A stretch of 64,000 nucleotides of DNA from Anniella stebbinsi (GCA_029215795.1 JARDYH010000004.1:36708001-36772000), one strand, 5' to 3'. Counted from the first letter of the stretch, positions 1 through 10,500 are shown. Notes: a model not told the origin generated them from the letters alone. Translations and numbers: made by a program.

Positions 1-632
1 TCTTTATTCTATACAAAGGAAATGTTAAGCATTGTTCAGTCTATACACGTGCCTAAGTCTAATATCAACCCATTCCTGCATTAAGAGCATCAAGGGACAC
101 CCTTATCTGTATTCCTTGAATAAGAGTAATACATTTATCATCTGCAGAAGAGAGGGCCTTCTCTGAGGTGGCACCCTGGCTTTGGAATACCCTCTCACAG
201 GAGACAAACTTGGTGCCAACGTTGTACTCCTTTCAGTACCAGGTTAAAACCTTATTTATTTATTATCTTAAATTTAAACCTACGTTTTTAGCCAGTTGAC
301 TAGCTTTTATGCCTCTCAATGTAATTGTATCAATGTTTAGATTTTAGTTGTTCTTATTGTATTGAATGCAGGGCTAGGCCAAGAAAGTTTGCTGTCTGAG
401 GTGGAGCAGCCATGCCAAGTCAAGGTGTCTGGTAGTAAAAATACGGTAACATATTTAGTTATTTTTGCTGCCCCTTCATGAGACTCAGAATCTGCTGCCT
501 GAGTTGGCTGTTTCACTCTGCCTTATGGCAGGGCCAGTCCAGATTGAGTTAACATCGCCCTGAGATCTCCTTTGGGGTGAAGCCGCAGGTAATAAATTTC
601 AAAAGAAATTAATAAATATCTCAGCTACTTAC
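1..632. other. RALY intron, left edge, with L2-like LINE scrap
   Basis: Intronic sequence downstream, in the minus-strand sense, of the 48-nt RALY exon. Positions 128-330 on the plus strand translate to a decayed LINE C-terminus (AFSEVAPWLWNTL, compare the family pattern AFS-APRLWN-LP), followed by an A/T-rich tail, so it is an L2-like 3' remnant. Positions 375-545 contain a fragment ending in a 'ctgcctt.tggcagggccag' motif that recurs near 7270 and 57070. No gene is seen. Confidence 0.5.
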
Positions 633-680
633 CTGTCATAGAAGTCATCTCTGTAGTAGTCATAGTCAAAATCATAGCCA
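633..680 (-). CDS. RALY: RALY coding exon 3 (48-nt, symmetric)
   Basis: This is the third recognisable coding exon of the hnRNP-C-like RNA-binding protein RALY, read on the minus strand. Completing the split Ser codon from the previous exon, it encodes S-GYDFDYDYYRDDFYD and the first two bases of the next Arg codon. This is the Tyr/Asp-rich stretch that follows the RRM in RALY. The acceptor is a pyrimidine tract ending TTCTACAG (AG complement at 681-682) and the donor is CAG|GTAAGT (GT complement at 631-632). The length is 48 nt, with both junctions after codon base 2, so skipping would remove exactly 16 residues and keep the frame. From memory, mammalian RALY has isoforms differing by a 16-residue in-frame insert; that this exon is the equivalent is inference. 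The rest of the coding sequence lies beyond the left end. Confidence 0.93.
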
Positions 681-804
681 CTGTAGAACCAAAGAAAACT
701 GATTAAATATTAAAACTTTCTTCACCAATTGCTGTTTGTCTTTTTGTAGCAGCCTTTATGAAATAGCTGGTCTTCATTCTTGTAGATTTGGAAGAAAAAA
801 GTGC
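681..804. other. RALY intron, unique-looking
   Basis: Acceptor-side intron sequence of the 48-nt exon, with a T-rich pyrimidine tract on the minus strand. No repeat is recognised. Confidence 0.4.
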
Positions 805-1185
805 TCTGCCTCAGTGCTGGCTCCTGGTTTTTGAAGGTCCTTGGGCAAGACATCTACAACAGCCCCCCCTCTCTCAGTGAGTTCTCACCACCGTTGTTAA
901 CTGCTGGAATGCTCCTCATCCTCCTTCTCATCATTGCCAGCACTTGTTTGATTGATAGGCAGAGAGGCAGTGAGCCCATATGCAATGGCATCAACTGATT
1001 CTCCTCTCCATTTTGCAATGGTGAAGAAGAGGAGGAGCAACACCAATCAGTGGACCCTGCGGGGGTGTGGGTCTTCAGAAAGTGGCTGACCATGCCTACA
1101 TTTGATGCTGGCCCTGCTTTGGCTTGAAGCGTTTCTGACTCTAAGAAGTAGAACCATTTTGTCACAACATCTGCAGTTGCACACA
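805..1185. repeat. Dispersed repeat G, copy 1
   Basis: This stretch is related along most of its length to 11044-11400. Shared blocks are 'ttgggcaaga', 'ctcagtga', 'tgcttg.ttgatagg.agag.cagtgag' and 'gtggg..ttc/cttggcag...accat'. The family is unknown. Short open frames here are not supported as coding. Confidence 0.5.
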
Positions 1186-1245
1186 CGTTATATCACAAAT
1201 AGGAATTCAACAGGAAATGCCTGCAGGAAATTATGTGAGTAGCCA

Positions 1246-1319
1246 GCTTTGAACTATAGTTAGTGCTTCCCGTCCGGTAACTGCTTTGAGCTATAGTAAG
1301 TGCTTCCTGTCCATGTAAT
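1246..1319. repeat. 37-bp tandem duplication
   Basis: Two adjacent copies of a 37-bp unit beginning GCTTTGAACTATAGT and GCTTTGAGCTATAGT, about 85% alike by eye. It is a simple local duplication. Confidence 0.7.
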
Positions 1320-1974
1320 GGGGTGCAGAAGCAGTCTCAAGCACCAGTACTGGGTTGCCAAAAGAAAAATGGGCAGTATTGCTGCCATTTCTTAGGGATG
1401 CTGCAAAATGTTCTTAGCCAGAGGGGTCAGGTAAGGGAGGGGGACTTCAGCAGGGTCTGCATGAGCACCTGTCATGGATGGTTTAGGTGTAATCGCTCCC
1501 GTCACAGTGCCAGCGGCTGACTTGATAACCCACCATTTCCCTTTCTCTTCCAAGAGCGATATTTTATACACTGTAAATGAAACTATAATATTGAAAGCCT
1601 TCACAGAAGAAAACTTTCAGCATGAATCCAGCCAGCAGATAGTAGGAATTGAAAGCTTTGACATTTCCTATTGAAAAGGAGCATAGCAACATATCAATTT
1701 GAAAGGTCGGCTAAAGGAGTGAAAATTTTAATTTTGGCTTGACATCTTTGACTTCACAGTGACATTGAAATGGCATTTCAGGACAATAAAAACCACCAGA
1801 GATTTAAAGCTCAGTCCTCACCATGCTCCACAGATGCAAACCCCATTTCTCTTAGGCTGCCAGATAGTCTGCATAGGATAGAATGTTAGATTTTGACCAA
1901 GGAGATCTAGGATCAAGTTTTTCCTTAGCCATAAAGATCACTAGTAACCTTGGACTGGTCATTATCTTTTAGCC
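1320..1974. other. Intronic, nothing recognised
   Basis: No exon-like segment, RNA gene or recognisable repeat seen on either strand. Confidence 0.4.
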
Positions 1975-2096
1975 CAGGGCTGAAAAATCTGTGGCCCTCC
2001 AGATGTTGTTGGGCTTCTATCAGCCCCAGCCATATGGCCAATGGACAGGAATGATGGGAGTTGTAATCCAGCAACATCTGGAAGGCTGTGCATGTT
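1975..2096. mobile_element. Palindromic MITE, family D
   Basis: Inverted-repeat element with arms of the type CCCTCCAGATGTTGTTGG and CCAGCAACATCTGGAAGG around a 'cagccccagccatatggccaatgg' core. The same design recurs at 34430, 38142, 57228, 57927 and 59575. This copy is diverged. Confidence 0.7.
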
Positions 2097-2388
2097 ATCC
2101 CCCCCCTTTTTGTTAATGATGCCTCTTGTGTGAAACTGGAATATAACATTCTTCCGCATTAGGCTTTTCTACGGAGAAAGTATGGTATTTAATTGTAAAA
2201 TGGAAATAAAATACTGTTTTCTTTTGTATTTGTACTATACCCTAGGATAGGGTGTCCAGATGGCCCAGGGTTTCCCGGTCCTAACCGGGAAACCTAAGCC
2301 GATCCGGGCCAACCGGGGGGCGGCAGGGGAAAACCGGGGTGGCGGGGGGTCACGTGGCGGTGGCAGCGAGCGGCGACGAGTGGCGGTA

Positions 2389-2745
2389 GACCTGGCGGCG
2401 GTGGCAGCGGAGGAGCCCGGGAAGCAGCCGCCCCAGCAGGTAAGTGCCCTCCCTCGCGCTCCTTACCTGCAGGGGCGTCCGCTTCCCTCCGGTGCTCGAA
2501 TCTATTGAGAAACAGGCTTCGCGGCCTGTCCCTCAGTAGTGCGCCGGGCGATGACGTCATCACCTGGCACACTACTGAGAGACAGGCCGCGAAGCCTGTT
2601 TCTCAGTAGATTCGAGCACCGGAGGGAAGCGGATGCCCCTGCAGGTAAGGAGCACGAGGCGGGAGGCGGGAGGCGCGAGCGAGGTGGGGCACTTACCTGC
2701 TGGGGCGGTAGCTTCCCGGGCTCCTCCGCCGCCACCGCCGCAGGA
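2389..2745. repeat. Large inverted repeat inside the GC-rich element
   Basis: Arms of roughly 150 bp diverge from a centre near 2555. Both arms carry, in mirrored order, an AGTAGTG block, a 'gcctgt..ctcagta' block, a CTCCGGTGCTCGAATCTA-type block, a 'cctgcagg' block and the splice-donor-like CCCCAGCAGGTAAGTGCC. The arms differ by small indels and substitutions, so this is a diverged palindrome. Confidence 0.8.
2552..2559. promoter_or_regulatory. Palindromic CRE motif TGACGTCA
   Basis: A full cAMP-response-element consensus lies at the centre of the inverted repeat, within GATGACGTCATC. Binding is inferred from the motif only. Confidence 0.5.
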
Positions 2746-2822
2746 TTCTCCGACACCGCCACTGGGTCCGCCACCGCCGGGTCCGCCACTGCCGGGTCCG
2801 CCACCACCGCCATGTCCTTCAC
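2697..2822 (-). pseudogene. Captured first-exon-like segment with splice donor
   Basis: On the minus strand an ATG (2822) opens 42 codons of an Ala/Val/Asp/Pro-rich peptide (AVVADPAVADP...AAEEPGKLPPQQ) and runs directly into CAG|GTAAGT (GT complement at 2695-2696). About 60 nt upstream lies an ETS/CRE-type promoter motif. A related donor-bearing copy lies on the plus strand ending at 2439, and a related ATG start lies at 3146. The layout (promoter motif, leader, ATG, exon, donor) looks like the captured 5' end of a host gene I cannot name. It sits inside a transposon, so I do not treat it as an active gene. Confidence 0.4.
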
Positions 2823-2880
2823 TGCCGCTGCTGGGCTCGTAAGGCCAGAGGCCGCGCGGAAGAGGTGGGAGAGGGCTGGA

Positions 2881-2896
2881 TCCGGAAGTGACGTAA
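2881..2896. promoter_or_regulatory. ETS/CRE composite motif, copy 1
   Basis: TCCGGAAGTGACGTAA joins an ETS site (CCGGAAGT) to a CRE half site (TGACG). This composite is typical of CpG-island promoters of housekeeping genes. It is mirrored at 3063-3079 on the opposite arm. Function is inference. Confidence 0.5.
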
Positions 2897-3062
2897 TTGG
2901 CCCGCCTCTTCCGTGCGGCCTCTGGCCTCCTCGGGGCTCGTTGCGATGGCGACGAACCCTGAGGAGCCCGGATGCCTGCGCGGAAGAGGCGGGGGAGCTC
3001 GTCGCGATGGCAACGAGCCCCGAGGAGGCCAGAGGCCGCGCGGAAGAGGCGGGAGAGGGCCA

Positions 3063-3079
3063 ATTACGTCACTTCCGGA
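3063..3079. promoter_or_regulatory. ETS/CRE composite motif, copy 2 (inverted)
   Basis: The inverted counterpart of 2881-2896, reading ATTACGTCACTTCCGGA on the plus strand. The plus-strand ATG at 3146 lies about 70 nt downstream, mirroring the arrangement on the other arm. Confidence 0.5.
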
Positions 3080-3537
3080 TCCGGCCCTCTCCCGCCTCTT
3101 CCGCACAGCCTCTGGCCTTACGAGCCCAGAGGCAGCGGTGAAGGATATGGCGGTGGTGGAGGACCTGGCGGCGGCGGACCCAGCGGTGGAGGAGAAGTCC
3201 CGGCGGTGGCGGGGGACCTGGGGCAGCGGCGGACCCGGCGGGGGCGGAGGACCCAGTAAGGGCGGCGGAGGAAGAGAACCCGGTAGGTCCGGGCTGATGT
3301 TTTTTGGGGGTGGGTGGCTTGGTGGGGGGGGTTGTTTTCGGTGCCTGGGGGGGGGACCGGGATTTTGGGTTCCAAAATCTGGTCACCCTACCCTAGGACC
3401 ACCTAGATCTTATGTAGTAGAAAAGTAGGAAAGGAAACACTCCTTGTGTAGTGCTTGGATCTCAATTCTGCAATGAAACCAAAAGTAGAAACAGCTATTA
3501 ACAGCCTCATGTAGTAAAGCTCTTAGTGCTGTCAAAT

Positions 3538-6500
3538 TCTGAATTCTGAGGATGTTCTACCACCCTTTGTAGCCTTCTAAATGTCATGGAATGTGACCCT
3601 AAGCAACAAAACATGCATACATACATGTACACACACAAGGAACATGCACAGTTGTGTTGTAGCATGTGACTCACAATCACATACCATTGTTCAGTTTTCT
3701 TTTTGAGAAAGTCCACCTGTGTAGCAAGGCACATGGGCTGGGTAACATACACTGTAGAAAGCCTTGGGGATATCAGGTTCTGCCCTGATGGCTTAGACTC
3801 CAGCCACTATGGCTGCCAAGGAGCACACAAACATGCACATCTTATCTTGGAACAATCTGCCCCATCAGAATTTCTTGGGACCCACCAAAAGACATTTTCC
3901 AAATACATGTCCCATTTCAAATGACACTGCAACATTGAATAGGACCTGCTCTGGTTACTGAAGCATGTGGATAGATTCATATGGGTGGAAGTTGCTCTTT
4001 TAGATTACATGTGGGCCACATACAGCTTTTGGCTGCTCTCTATTCCCCAGCACCGCAGCTGATCAGACATCTCCTGGGCAGGGAAGAGATGGTTGTTTCC
4101 CTGCTGCTATCAGGGATAAGGATTGCAGAAGGGCGGGGCAGGGGAGAATCGCTTTCCCAGTGACCATGAATGGGTGTGAGTGTTTGTGTCCTGTTCCACC
4201 ATCCGCTGTCTCACTCACCACCAGCCCATTCCATTTGTGCAGCCCCCAAAGGGCTCTGCAGGGGTCAATTTGCCCCTCCTCAAACAAAGGTTGCCCACCC
4301 ATGTTTGAGATATTTTGGACCTGAACCATTTGGGGCTTTAACGGTCAAAGTCAACACTGTCAATTGGGTTGAATGTAGATGGTACAATATATGACCCAAA
4401 AGCATTACCTCTGTTAGCACTCTAGCTGCTGCATTTTGTGCCACCTGAGCTTCTGATACACACAGATGAAACTATGGCAACACAATTCAAACATCAATAC
4501 TCATAGACAGCACTCTGCAGAAGTGCTGCTTGGAGCCAGGCTATAACATTGTGTTTGCTTACTTCAGAGTATGTCCCACTGAACTCAGTAGGATGTTTTT
4601 AGGAGGGCATTGTAAGCTCTTTAATCAAAAACAGTAGTCAGGCAATAAATAATCTCTCCTCTTTTAATGGTTAAGGAACAACAGATTCACTGCTAATAGC
4701 AATAATGATGCCCTCTGAGGTTTATAGCTCAAAAATCAATGTGCTTCTAGCTGTACAATGCCACCAAGTCTCACCCCTGTATCCTCCTTCATTGTCTGAG
4801 TTTCTCTTTGCCCTCCCCTACTTTTCTATGGGAGCTAACCTTAAGAACAGACTGCGCAATGCAATGCCAGCCTCTCCCAAGCTGTATGTAAAGATTTACA
4901 AGGCTGTGGCAGACACTGATCCAGTCATAAATCACTGCTCTTTATAAACAACCCCCGTGGGCTTGATATGACAAATGCCATGAATCATGATATGACAAAT
5001 GCCACACGAATCATTATGATGCCCTCTTGTTTGTTTGATTTTAATTTCCACTATTTAAATTAGCAAAGGGCTCCGAAGAGGATTTTGAACACCGTACATC
5101 AGCATTATTTGGAATCTGGGCTAGTAAATACCCCTCAATAAAGGTCAGGAAAATAGAGGGGTAGATAGAATTGTTCATCCTACTCACTGTGATTAGGACA
5201 ATAAACAAGGGCTGCAACCCTGCCCAGAGTTAAGTGCATTAAACATTCCATAGGCTGCAGTGCGGCACAATCCTTTGCATTTTGACTCAGAAGCAAGTAA
5301 GGCTTTGTTTAGTGGGACTTACTCCCAGGCATAAGCTCACTTACTAGAAAGTAAATCCCATAGAAAGCACTGGAACTTGCTTCCAAAGAAGTATGATTAG
5401 AAGGGTTATAGCTTAATTTTACAGTGGAATCAATCAATGGAAGAAGACATGTTCTGACTACAACAGCAGTCCAGTAGCAGGGACTTCTTTCTCCCCCTTT
5501 TCTTGCAGTATCTGGTTTTGCTCATTTGCACAAGCGATCTGTTCTCTGAGCACCTTTCTGAAGCACAGCTGCTCTCTGCCTCTTGGCAACAGGTTGGATT
5601 AGATAGCTTTGTGACCCCTGTTGAATCTAAGATCCTCTTTCCAAAGTCTTGTACAAAGGACACATGGGTGAGCACAGATAGGGCTGCTGCTGCCTCAACT
5701 GGCGAATGGCCGCCACCCTGCTGAATCTACCAGTGGGAGTGTATTAACAGAGGTAGATGCTGGGATGTGCATCAATAACAGCTGCCATTTACCTTTATAC
5801 TCCATTGACTGAAATGCCAGGCATGACCATGTAAGAAATGGCTTCCTGCCTTTCTCTTTCCCCACCTGGGATCTGAATGAGGCAGCTGGCTGACTGCTGG
5901 TCTCTTTGAGGGGGGTGGGCACCATTGCCTCCCTCCCCTTGTTTGCTAACACTTGACAGATGAAATGTGATTATGCTCACTTCGATCTTCCTCTCGTGGA
6001 GTTCCTCTTCATTTTATTCCTGATAATTGTTTCCAGCATGCTACTAATTTGGGACTATATCAAAAGTGGAGGCTTAGGAGAAATCCACTTTCTTCCTGTG
6101 TCTCAGGCAATTAAATCTAGCAGATGCAACAGCACAGGCGCAATGAACAACAACCTTGGAGCAGTATTCTTTAATGACTCAAACTAAGGACTGGCGGTGA
6201 CCCATTACCATCATCTGCTACCCTCACCCTTGCATTTAAAGCATTTCCATATGATGTACCTAGCTCACATGTGGGCAAGCTGTGGGACGTTGGCAGCCCT
6301 AGCCTCCTCTCCATGTGGCCCCTGGCACCACTGGCATCTCTTGTGTCTTTGGGCTGCTTGATCACAAGAGAAGAGAAGAAACTGGCTGGAAATCACTGAG
6401 ACCAGAATGTCCTGAGGAATGATGCTTTAGGCCAGCTTAAACAACCTATGGCCTGTCTTCACTGTGCTGCTTTGCTGCTCTTTCCCCCAGAAATTCCGTA

Positions 6501-6825
6501 GTATCACTGTTGCAGGGTGGGAAATCCCCATACCAGCAGGGAGTGCTGGGTTTTTCAGTCATCTGGGTACTGGAGCCCACCCCCTCCCTTTTCCCAGGCT
6601 TCTGACAACAATCAGGGGTTGACATCTACCCCAGACCACCCCCGGATTAATGCCAGAATGAGGTCACACAGCAGAAGGGCCATGATGACCTTGCTCCCTG
6701 ACTATTTTACAGCACAGCTTCAGGGAAAAGCCCGCTGTGGCTGTGAATTGGCTTTACGGTGTATAACCATCACAGCACTGATTCGCAGCCACCGTGGGGC
6801 AAAGAGGACATTTAGGCAGCCCCTT
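3538..6825. other. Intronic, low-copy sequence with small repeat scraps
   Basis: No gene is seen. Short scraps are visible: a 'tcagagtatgtcccactgaactcagtaggat' type fragment at 4565-4600 and its relative 'agtgggacttactcccaggcataagctca' at 5310-5340. Both belong to a short palindromic repeat also hinted at near 34230 and 60750. A repeat-J-like scrap lies at 4235-4310. Confidence 0.35.
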
Positions 6826-7457
6826 GGTGTCCTCCTGATGTTTTGGACTACAACTCCCAGATTACTGATGGTTGGCCAATCTGGAATGCACCAGGTTAGG
6901 GAAAGCTGCTGTAGGTGGTGCTTCTGTGGTTTGTGCATCACTGTCCACTTGCTGGTCTCCTTCCTGCTGGTCTCTTTTCTTTCTCTCCTCAGCTCGATCT
7001 AAAGTACAGAAGATGACGGAGATTGGCGGTCATCACTGAGAGCTCTTTCAAAGGGGATATCAGCGCATTCAAGGATAGAAGACTGCTTTGAGGGGAAGGA
7101 CAAGACGGAGCCTTCCATTCCCTATATGACAGCCGACCAGACTGGCACTTGAATTTTCCTTCAGCAGGGTGATGGAACAATGTCTGCCACTGCACCTGAG
7201 GCAGCAGGCTTGTGTAGGGAGCACAAGGCAGGTCACGGGGCCTGTTCACCCCCTGCCCCTTAGCTTTTGTTGCCTGAGGTGGCCGTCTCACTTGGCCTCA
7301 TAGCAGGATCAGCCCTGATTTGTTGGGATCTACATTTTGAAAGGGCTCTTCTCTCCCTGAAGCTGCTCTTGTCTCCTTTGAAAGTCTCCATGTGCCCCCT
7401 TGGCACCTCAGGGGCTCTTTTCATTCACTGCCAGCTAGGGTGGGGGGAGGCTGTCCT
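6826..7457. other. Intronic, MITE scraps
   Basis: Positions 6826-6905 are a decayed family D MITE (CTCCTGATGTTTTGGACTAC ... GGAATGCACCAGG). Positions 7100-7320 hold a fragment related to 31620-31860 and to the 'ctcat.gcagg.tcagcc' motif seen at 500-540. No gene is seen. Confidence 0.4.
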
Positions 7458-7475
7458 CCCCCCCCCCCCCCCCCC
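7458..7475. repeat. C(18) homopolymer
   Basis: An uninterrupted run of 18 C. Similar runs of 12 to 17 C or G occur at 12716, 18919, 30187, 50177 and 56915. Confidence 0.9.
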
Positions 7476-7561
7476 GAGGGAGGCAGGTAGAGGGAGATAG
7501 AGATAGAGGGACCACGTGGATGAATAAAAGAATGAATGACAGGGGCAGGGATGAATAGATG

Positions 7562-7603
<42 letters not shown>

Positions 7604-7620
7604 GAGGGAGGGAGGGAGGA
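7562..7620. repeat. Compound microsatellite (GT)n(GA)n(GGGA)n
   Basis: A pure GT run passes into GA and then GGGA/GGAG repeats. Cysteine/valine or histidine/threonine-rich frames across it are artefacts of the repeat. Confidence 0.95.
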
Positions 7621-8073
7621 GGTGACTCCACCCACTTTTGTCAATGGCCCTGCCTCCTGGTGCTGGTATGTGTCCCTGAACCACTTACACATGATGGAAT
7701 ATTGCTCACCCATGACCTAGCTGAAACCAATGTATATACCTGGGCTGTGCAAGCTTCATGGAAATAAACTGAGCTTTACTTTCAACTACATGCGCTTAGA
7801 ACTGGGGTGCTATTCAGATAGGGATAGATGAATCAGTTTACTTCTGCTCCTTATCACTTTTGCATGCATTTACCCATAAATGTTTGTTCTGTCCTGGTTT
7901 TGCCTTACCTGTACTGTGTTGTAACCTGATCAGTTCACCTGGGGATGGATTTATCTCTGGATGGCTACATATGAAATGGCCACTTACAGAAATTTAATGA
8001 GCGCCTGATCTGCTTTTTCAAGTGCTTTTAGCTCATATCATTTGACCCAGCAATGGTCTCCTACCAAAGTGCT
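7621..8073. other. Intronic, nothing recognised
   Basis: Unique-looking sequence without exon or RNA features. Confidence 0.4.
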
Positions 8074-8081
8074 GGGGCAAC

Positions 8082-8689
8082 TAGGGGTGTGCGCTCTGCA
8101 CTGAAAATCAGGGGGTCCAACGGACTTCCGACGGAGCCCCGAACTCGCAGTGCGGTTTTGAAATCGTCGGACACCCACGGTGTGGTTAGATCATTTGAAG
8201 CCCTGAAGAGATCCAAAGGTTTTTTAGGCTATATGAGGGCTTGTTTTATGTTGATTGATTGACGACTAACTGAATCCTTTTCCATATTAGGAAGACGCTG
8301 CTGCTGAGGGGTAAGGGAGAGGTAGTTTTGAGATTGACAGTCTCCTCCCTGTCCCCCCTCCAATCACGTTGCTGAGGGAGAGGTATTGCAAATTATATAA
8401 CTCATTTGTTCTTGTCCTGTAACTCAATCCTTGGCTAGCTTGTGGAACGTTTGGAAGGAAGGGAGAAAGAGAGCGAGCGAGCACTGTAATTGTTTAGCTG
8501 TGATTTCTCTGTGTCTGCTTAATTTCCAGCTGCTGCTCAGTCAGAGAGAGAGAGAGAGAGCCCCTGCTTAATTTTTTTTGGTGGGTGGGTTTTCTCTTCT
8601 CTCTTGGTGTCTGCCTGCTTTTATTTGCTTCTTGATTGTTCTTCCAAGCACCTTATGGTACCACCCCAGGCTTGCTCCTCCTTTGTGTG

Positions 8690-8722
<33 letters not shown>

Positions 8723-8856
8723 TCTTGTTCTACCCTATTAAACCCACTGAGAATTTTGTTTTTTAAAAAAACTTTATCTTTCCAACGCTTCTTTAAATCC
8801 CAGTCTGTCTGTCTCAGTCAGTGTTTGGTTCTTGCACCACACATTCCAGCTTTGTT

Positions 8857-8896
<40 letters not shown>

Positions 8897-9039
8897 ACTG
8901 TTACCCTCACTAAAAGCTATTTAAAAAAAACCAAAAAAATCTTTATCTTTCCATTCCAATCCTTTATCTTCACTCCACACACTCCATGCCTGCTGCTATT
9001 GTGTGTGTGTGTGTGTGTATTTAGTATACTACCCCTCCA

Positions 9040-9108
<69 letters not shown>

Positions 9109-9573
9109 CACTTTGTGAGTTCTGTATTGTGTTTTCTACAGTCTGTCTAGTTTGTGTGTGTTTCTGTGCTGTGTTTGAGTTCTAGTTCTGCACACTGCAG
9201 CACACATTTTTTCAAAACTTGTGCAGAAGCAGCACACATTTTTTCCACAACCAATACAGCTTTGATTCCATCGTGAGGTGTGCAATGGTTGCTGCTGCGG
9301 GCTCTGGCCATGTTGTGAGAGGTGTGATTTCTAGTTCCTCCCGCCCAAAATTAGGTACACCCTTTTCTCTGCTGCTTCTGCCAGAGATGTAAGCATTTTT
9401 GTTAATTACCATTGATGATAATAACGCGGCTATCCAAAAATGGAGTGGTTTTCTAAAGGGTAATCCGACGGTGCGGAGAGATGGAGCCGCACCGAAAATC
9501 AGAGCAGAGAATTGCCTTATCAGTGCTCCGCCCTGAATTTCAGGGCAGAGAAGATTCACTCTGCACACCCCTA
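8082..9573. mobile_element. hAT-like non-autonomous element H (TAGGGGTGTGC ends)
   Basis: The element is 1,492 bp with inverted ends TAGGGGTGTGC at both termini. It is flanked by an 8-bp duplication with one mismatch, GGGGCAAC (8074-8081) and GAGGCAAC (9574-9581), which fits hAT-type insertion. No transposase frame is present. The second half is dominated by microsatellites: GT at 8694-8722, 8858-8894 and 9001-9018, CA at 9043-9070 and TA at 9073-9104. Subterminal sequence contains paired 'gaaaatcagg/ccctgaatttcaggg' blocks. Confidence 0.8.
8694..9104. repeat. Cluster of GT, CA and TA microsatellites
   Basis: Five dinucleotide tracts lie within 410 bp inside element H. Adjacent CA and TA tracts (9043-9104) could extrude or expand. 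The VCVCV and HTHT peptides read from them are not genes. Confidence 0.95.
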
Positions 9574-9581
9574 GAGGCAAC

Positions 9582-10159
9582 CTTTTCTGTACTGCTCCCT
9601 GAAGTATGTTGCTAGGTCCAATTTGACAATCCTTAGTTTATTAATCAGTCTATTAATCAGTTAAAGTAATTGATTAAAAATGTCTCCATTGACCAAGTGG
9701 TCCACAGATTTTGCAAGTAATTGCAAAAATTGCAGGGGGCGGGTAGCATCTAAGAAGATGTGTTCCCATTTTCTCTCCTGAATCGGAAAGAATATGTCTT
9801 ATAAGGTGGCACATGCTGTAATAAACGGCTGCGTTATCTTCTAAAAAATAAGCATTTTCTTCAAAAAGACTGACCATGGAGTTGTCTTTAATTTAATGAT
9901 AGCCTTGGGAGTAAGAGTTGTATGGCATCCTTTTAAAGGACAACAATAATTACTTGTCTGTTTTAAAACAGGCCTTAAAGACCCGGACATTTCAGTCTGC
10001 TGTTAAATGAATGGGATGCCCTCTTCCAGTTTATAATTTTTACTTTGTTATTTTAAATGTTTTATGCTGCTGTTTTAGTTAATTGTATTTTGTATTTTAT
10101 TGTTTATTGCATCCATTAGTCATGCTGAGTAAGCCTATGCCTGCTGAAGCAGTAGAACA
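9582..10159. other. Intronic, nothing certain
   Basis: No gene is seen. Positions 9960-10130 include A/T-rich LINE-tail-like sequence ('ttttatgctgctgttttagttaattgtattttgt'). Confidence 0.35.
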
Positions 10160-10500
10160 AAGTACTTCTTCATGCAATGCATAGTTAAACTATGGAATTC
10201 GCTACCACAAGATGTAGTGATGGCCACCAATTTCGATGGCTTTAAAAGGGTTTTTAAAAAAATTCCTCGAGAAGAAGACTATCAGTGGCTACTAGTCCTG
10301 ATGGCTATGTGCTACCTCCAGCATCAGAGGCAGGAAGCCTGTATACACCAGTTGCTGGGGAACATGGGTGGGAGGGTGCTGTTGCACTCATGTCCTACTT
10401 GTGGGTTTCCCATGGTCAGCTGGTCAGCCATTGTGTGAGCAGTATGCTGGACTAGATGGACCCTTTGTCTGATCCAGCATGGCTCTCCTTATGTTCTTAT
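10160..10500 (+). mobile_element. CR1/L3-like LINE 3' end
   Basis: The plus strand encodes a decayed LINE C-terminus (LWNSLPQDVVMATNFDGFKRVFKK), followed by a 3' untranslated block containing 'gctggactagatggaccctttgtctgatccagcatggct'. The 3' block is repeated at 22790-23012 in the same orientation. The 5' part of the element is absent. Confidence 0.7.

Larger units (their letters stand above)
2828..3140. repeat. Second inverted repeat inside the GC-rich element
   Basis: Arms of about 130 bp run from 2828 to 2960 and from 2990 to 3140 in opposite orientation. Shared blocks include GGCCAGAGGCCGCGCGGAAG and the ETS/CRE motif. The arms are separated by a short spacer that itself repeats 'cgatggc.acga'. 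Confidence 0.8.
2248..3390. mobile_element. GC-rich hAT-like non-autonomous element (TAGGGTGACCA ends)
   Basis: The element is 1,143 bp and flanked by a perfect 8-bp target duplication, CCCTAGGA (2240-2247 and 3391-3398). The ends are inverted: TAGGGTGTCCAGAT on the left, and the complement of the right end reads TAGGGTGACCAGAT. An 8-bp duplication and short inverted ends fit hAT-type transposition (family knowledge). No transposase is encoded. The interior is extremely GC-rich and built of nested inverted repeats carrying promoter-like and exon-like segments, listed separately. Long open frames here follow from the high GC content and the inverted repeats and are not credible proteins. Confidence 0.85.
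2163..3537 (-). mobile_element. Repeat A copy, split by a GC-rich transposon
   Basis: On the minus strand 3537-3391 plus 2247-2163 form one repeat related to 14404-14650 and 47629-47953. It opens with a GAGCTTT.CTAC motif and closes with GTAGAAAAGCC, giving short inverted ends. Removing 2248-3390 and one copy of an 8-bp duplication restores continuity with the two uninterrupted copies (AGGTGG..CT..GGTATAGTA). Those copies therefore serve as empty-site evidence for the insertion. Confidence 0.7.

Noticed and set aside
2539..3428. 200- and 171-codon frames on the plus strand in the GC-rich transposon
   Set aside because: Low-complexity Gly/Ala/Pro/Arg sequence from inverted repeats. Only the short ATG-to-donor segments look exon-like.
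8636..9118. 160-codon plus-strand frame rich in Val-Cys and His-Thr
   Set aside because: A direct translation of GT, CA and TA microsatellites.
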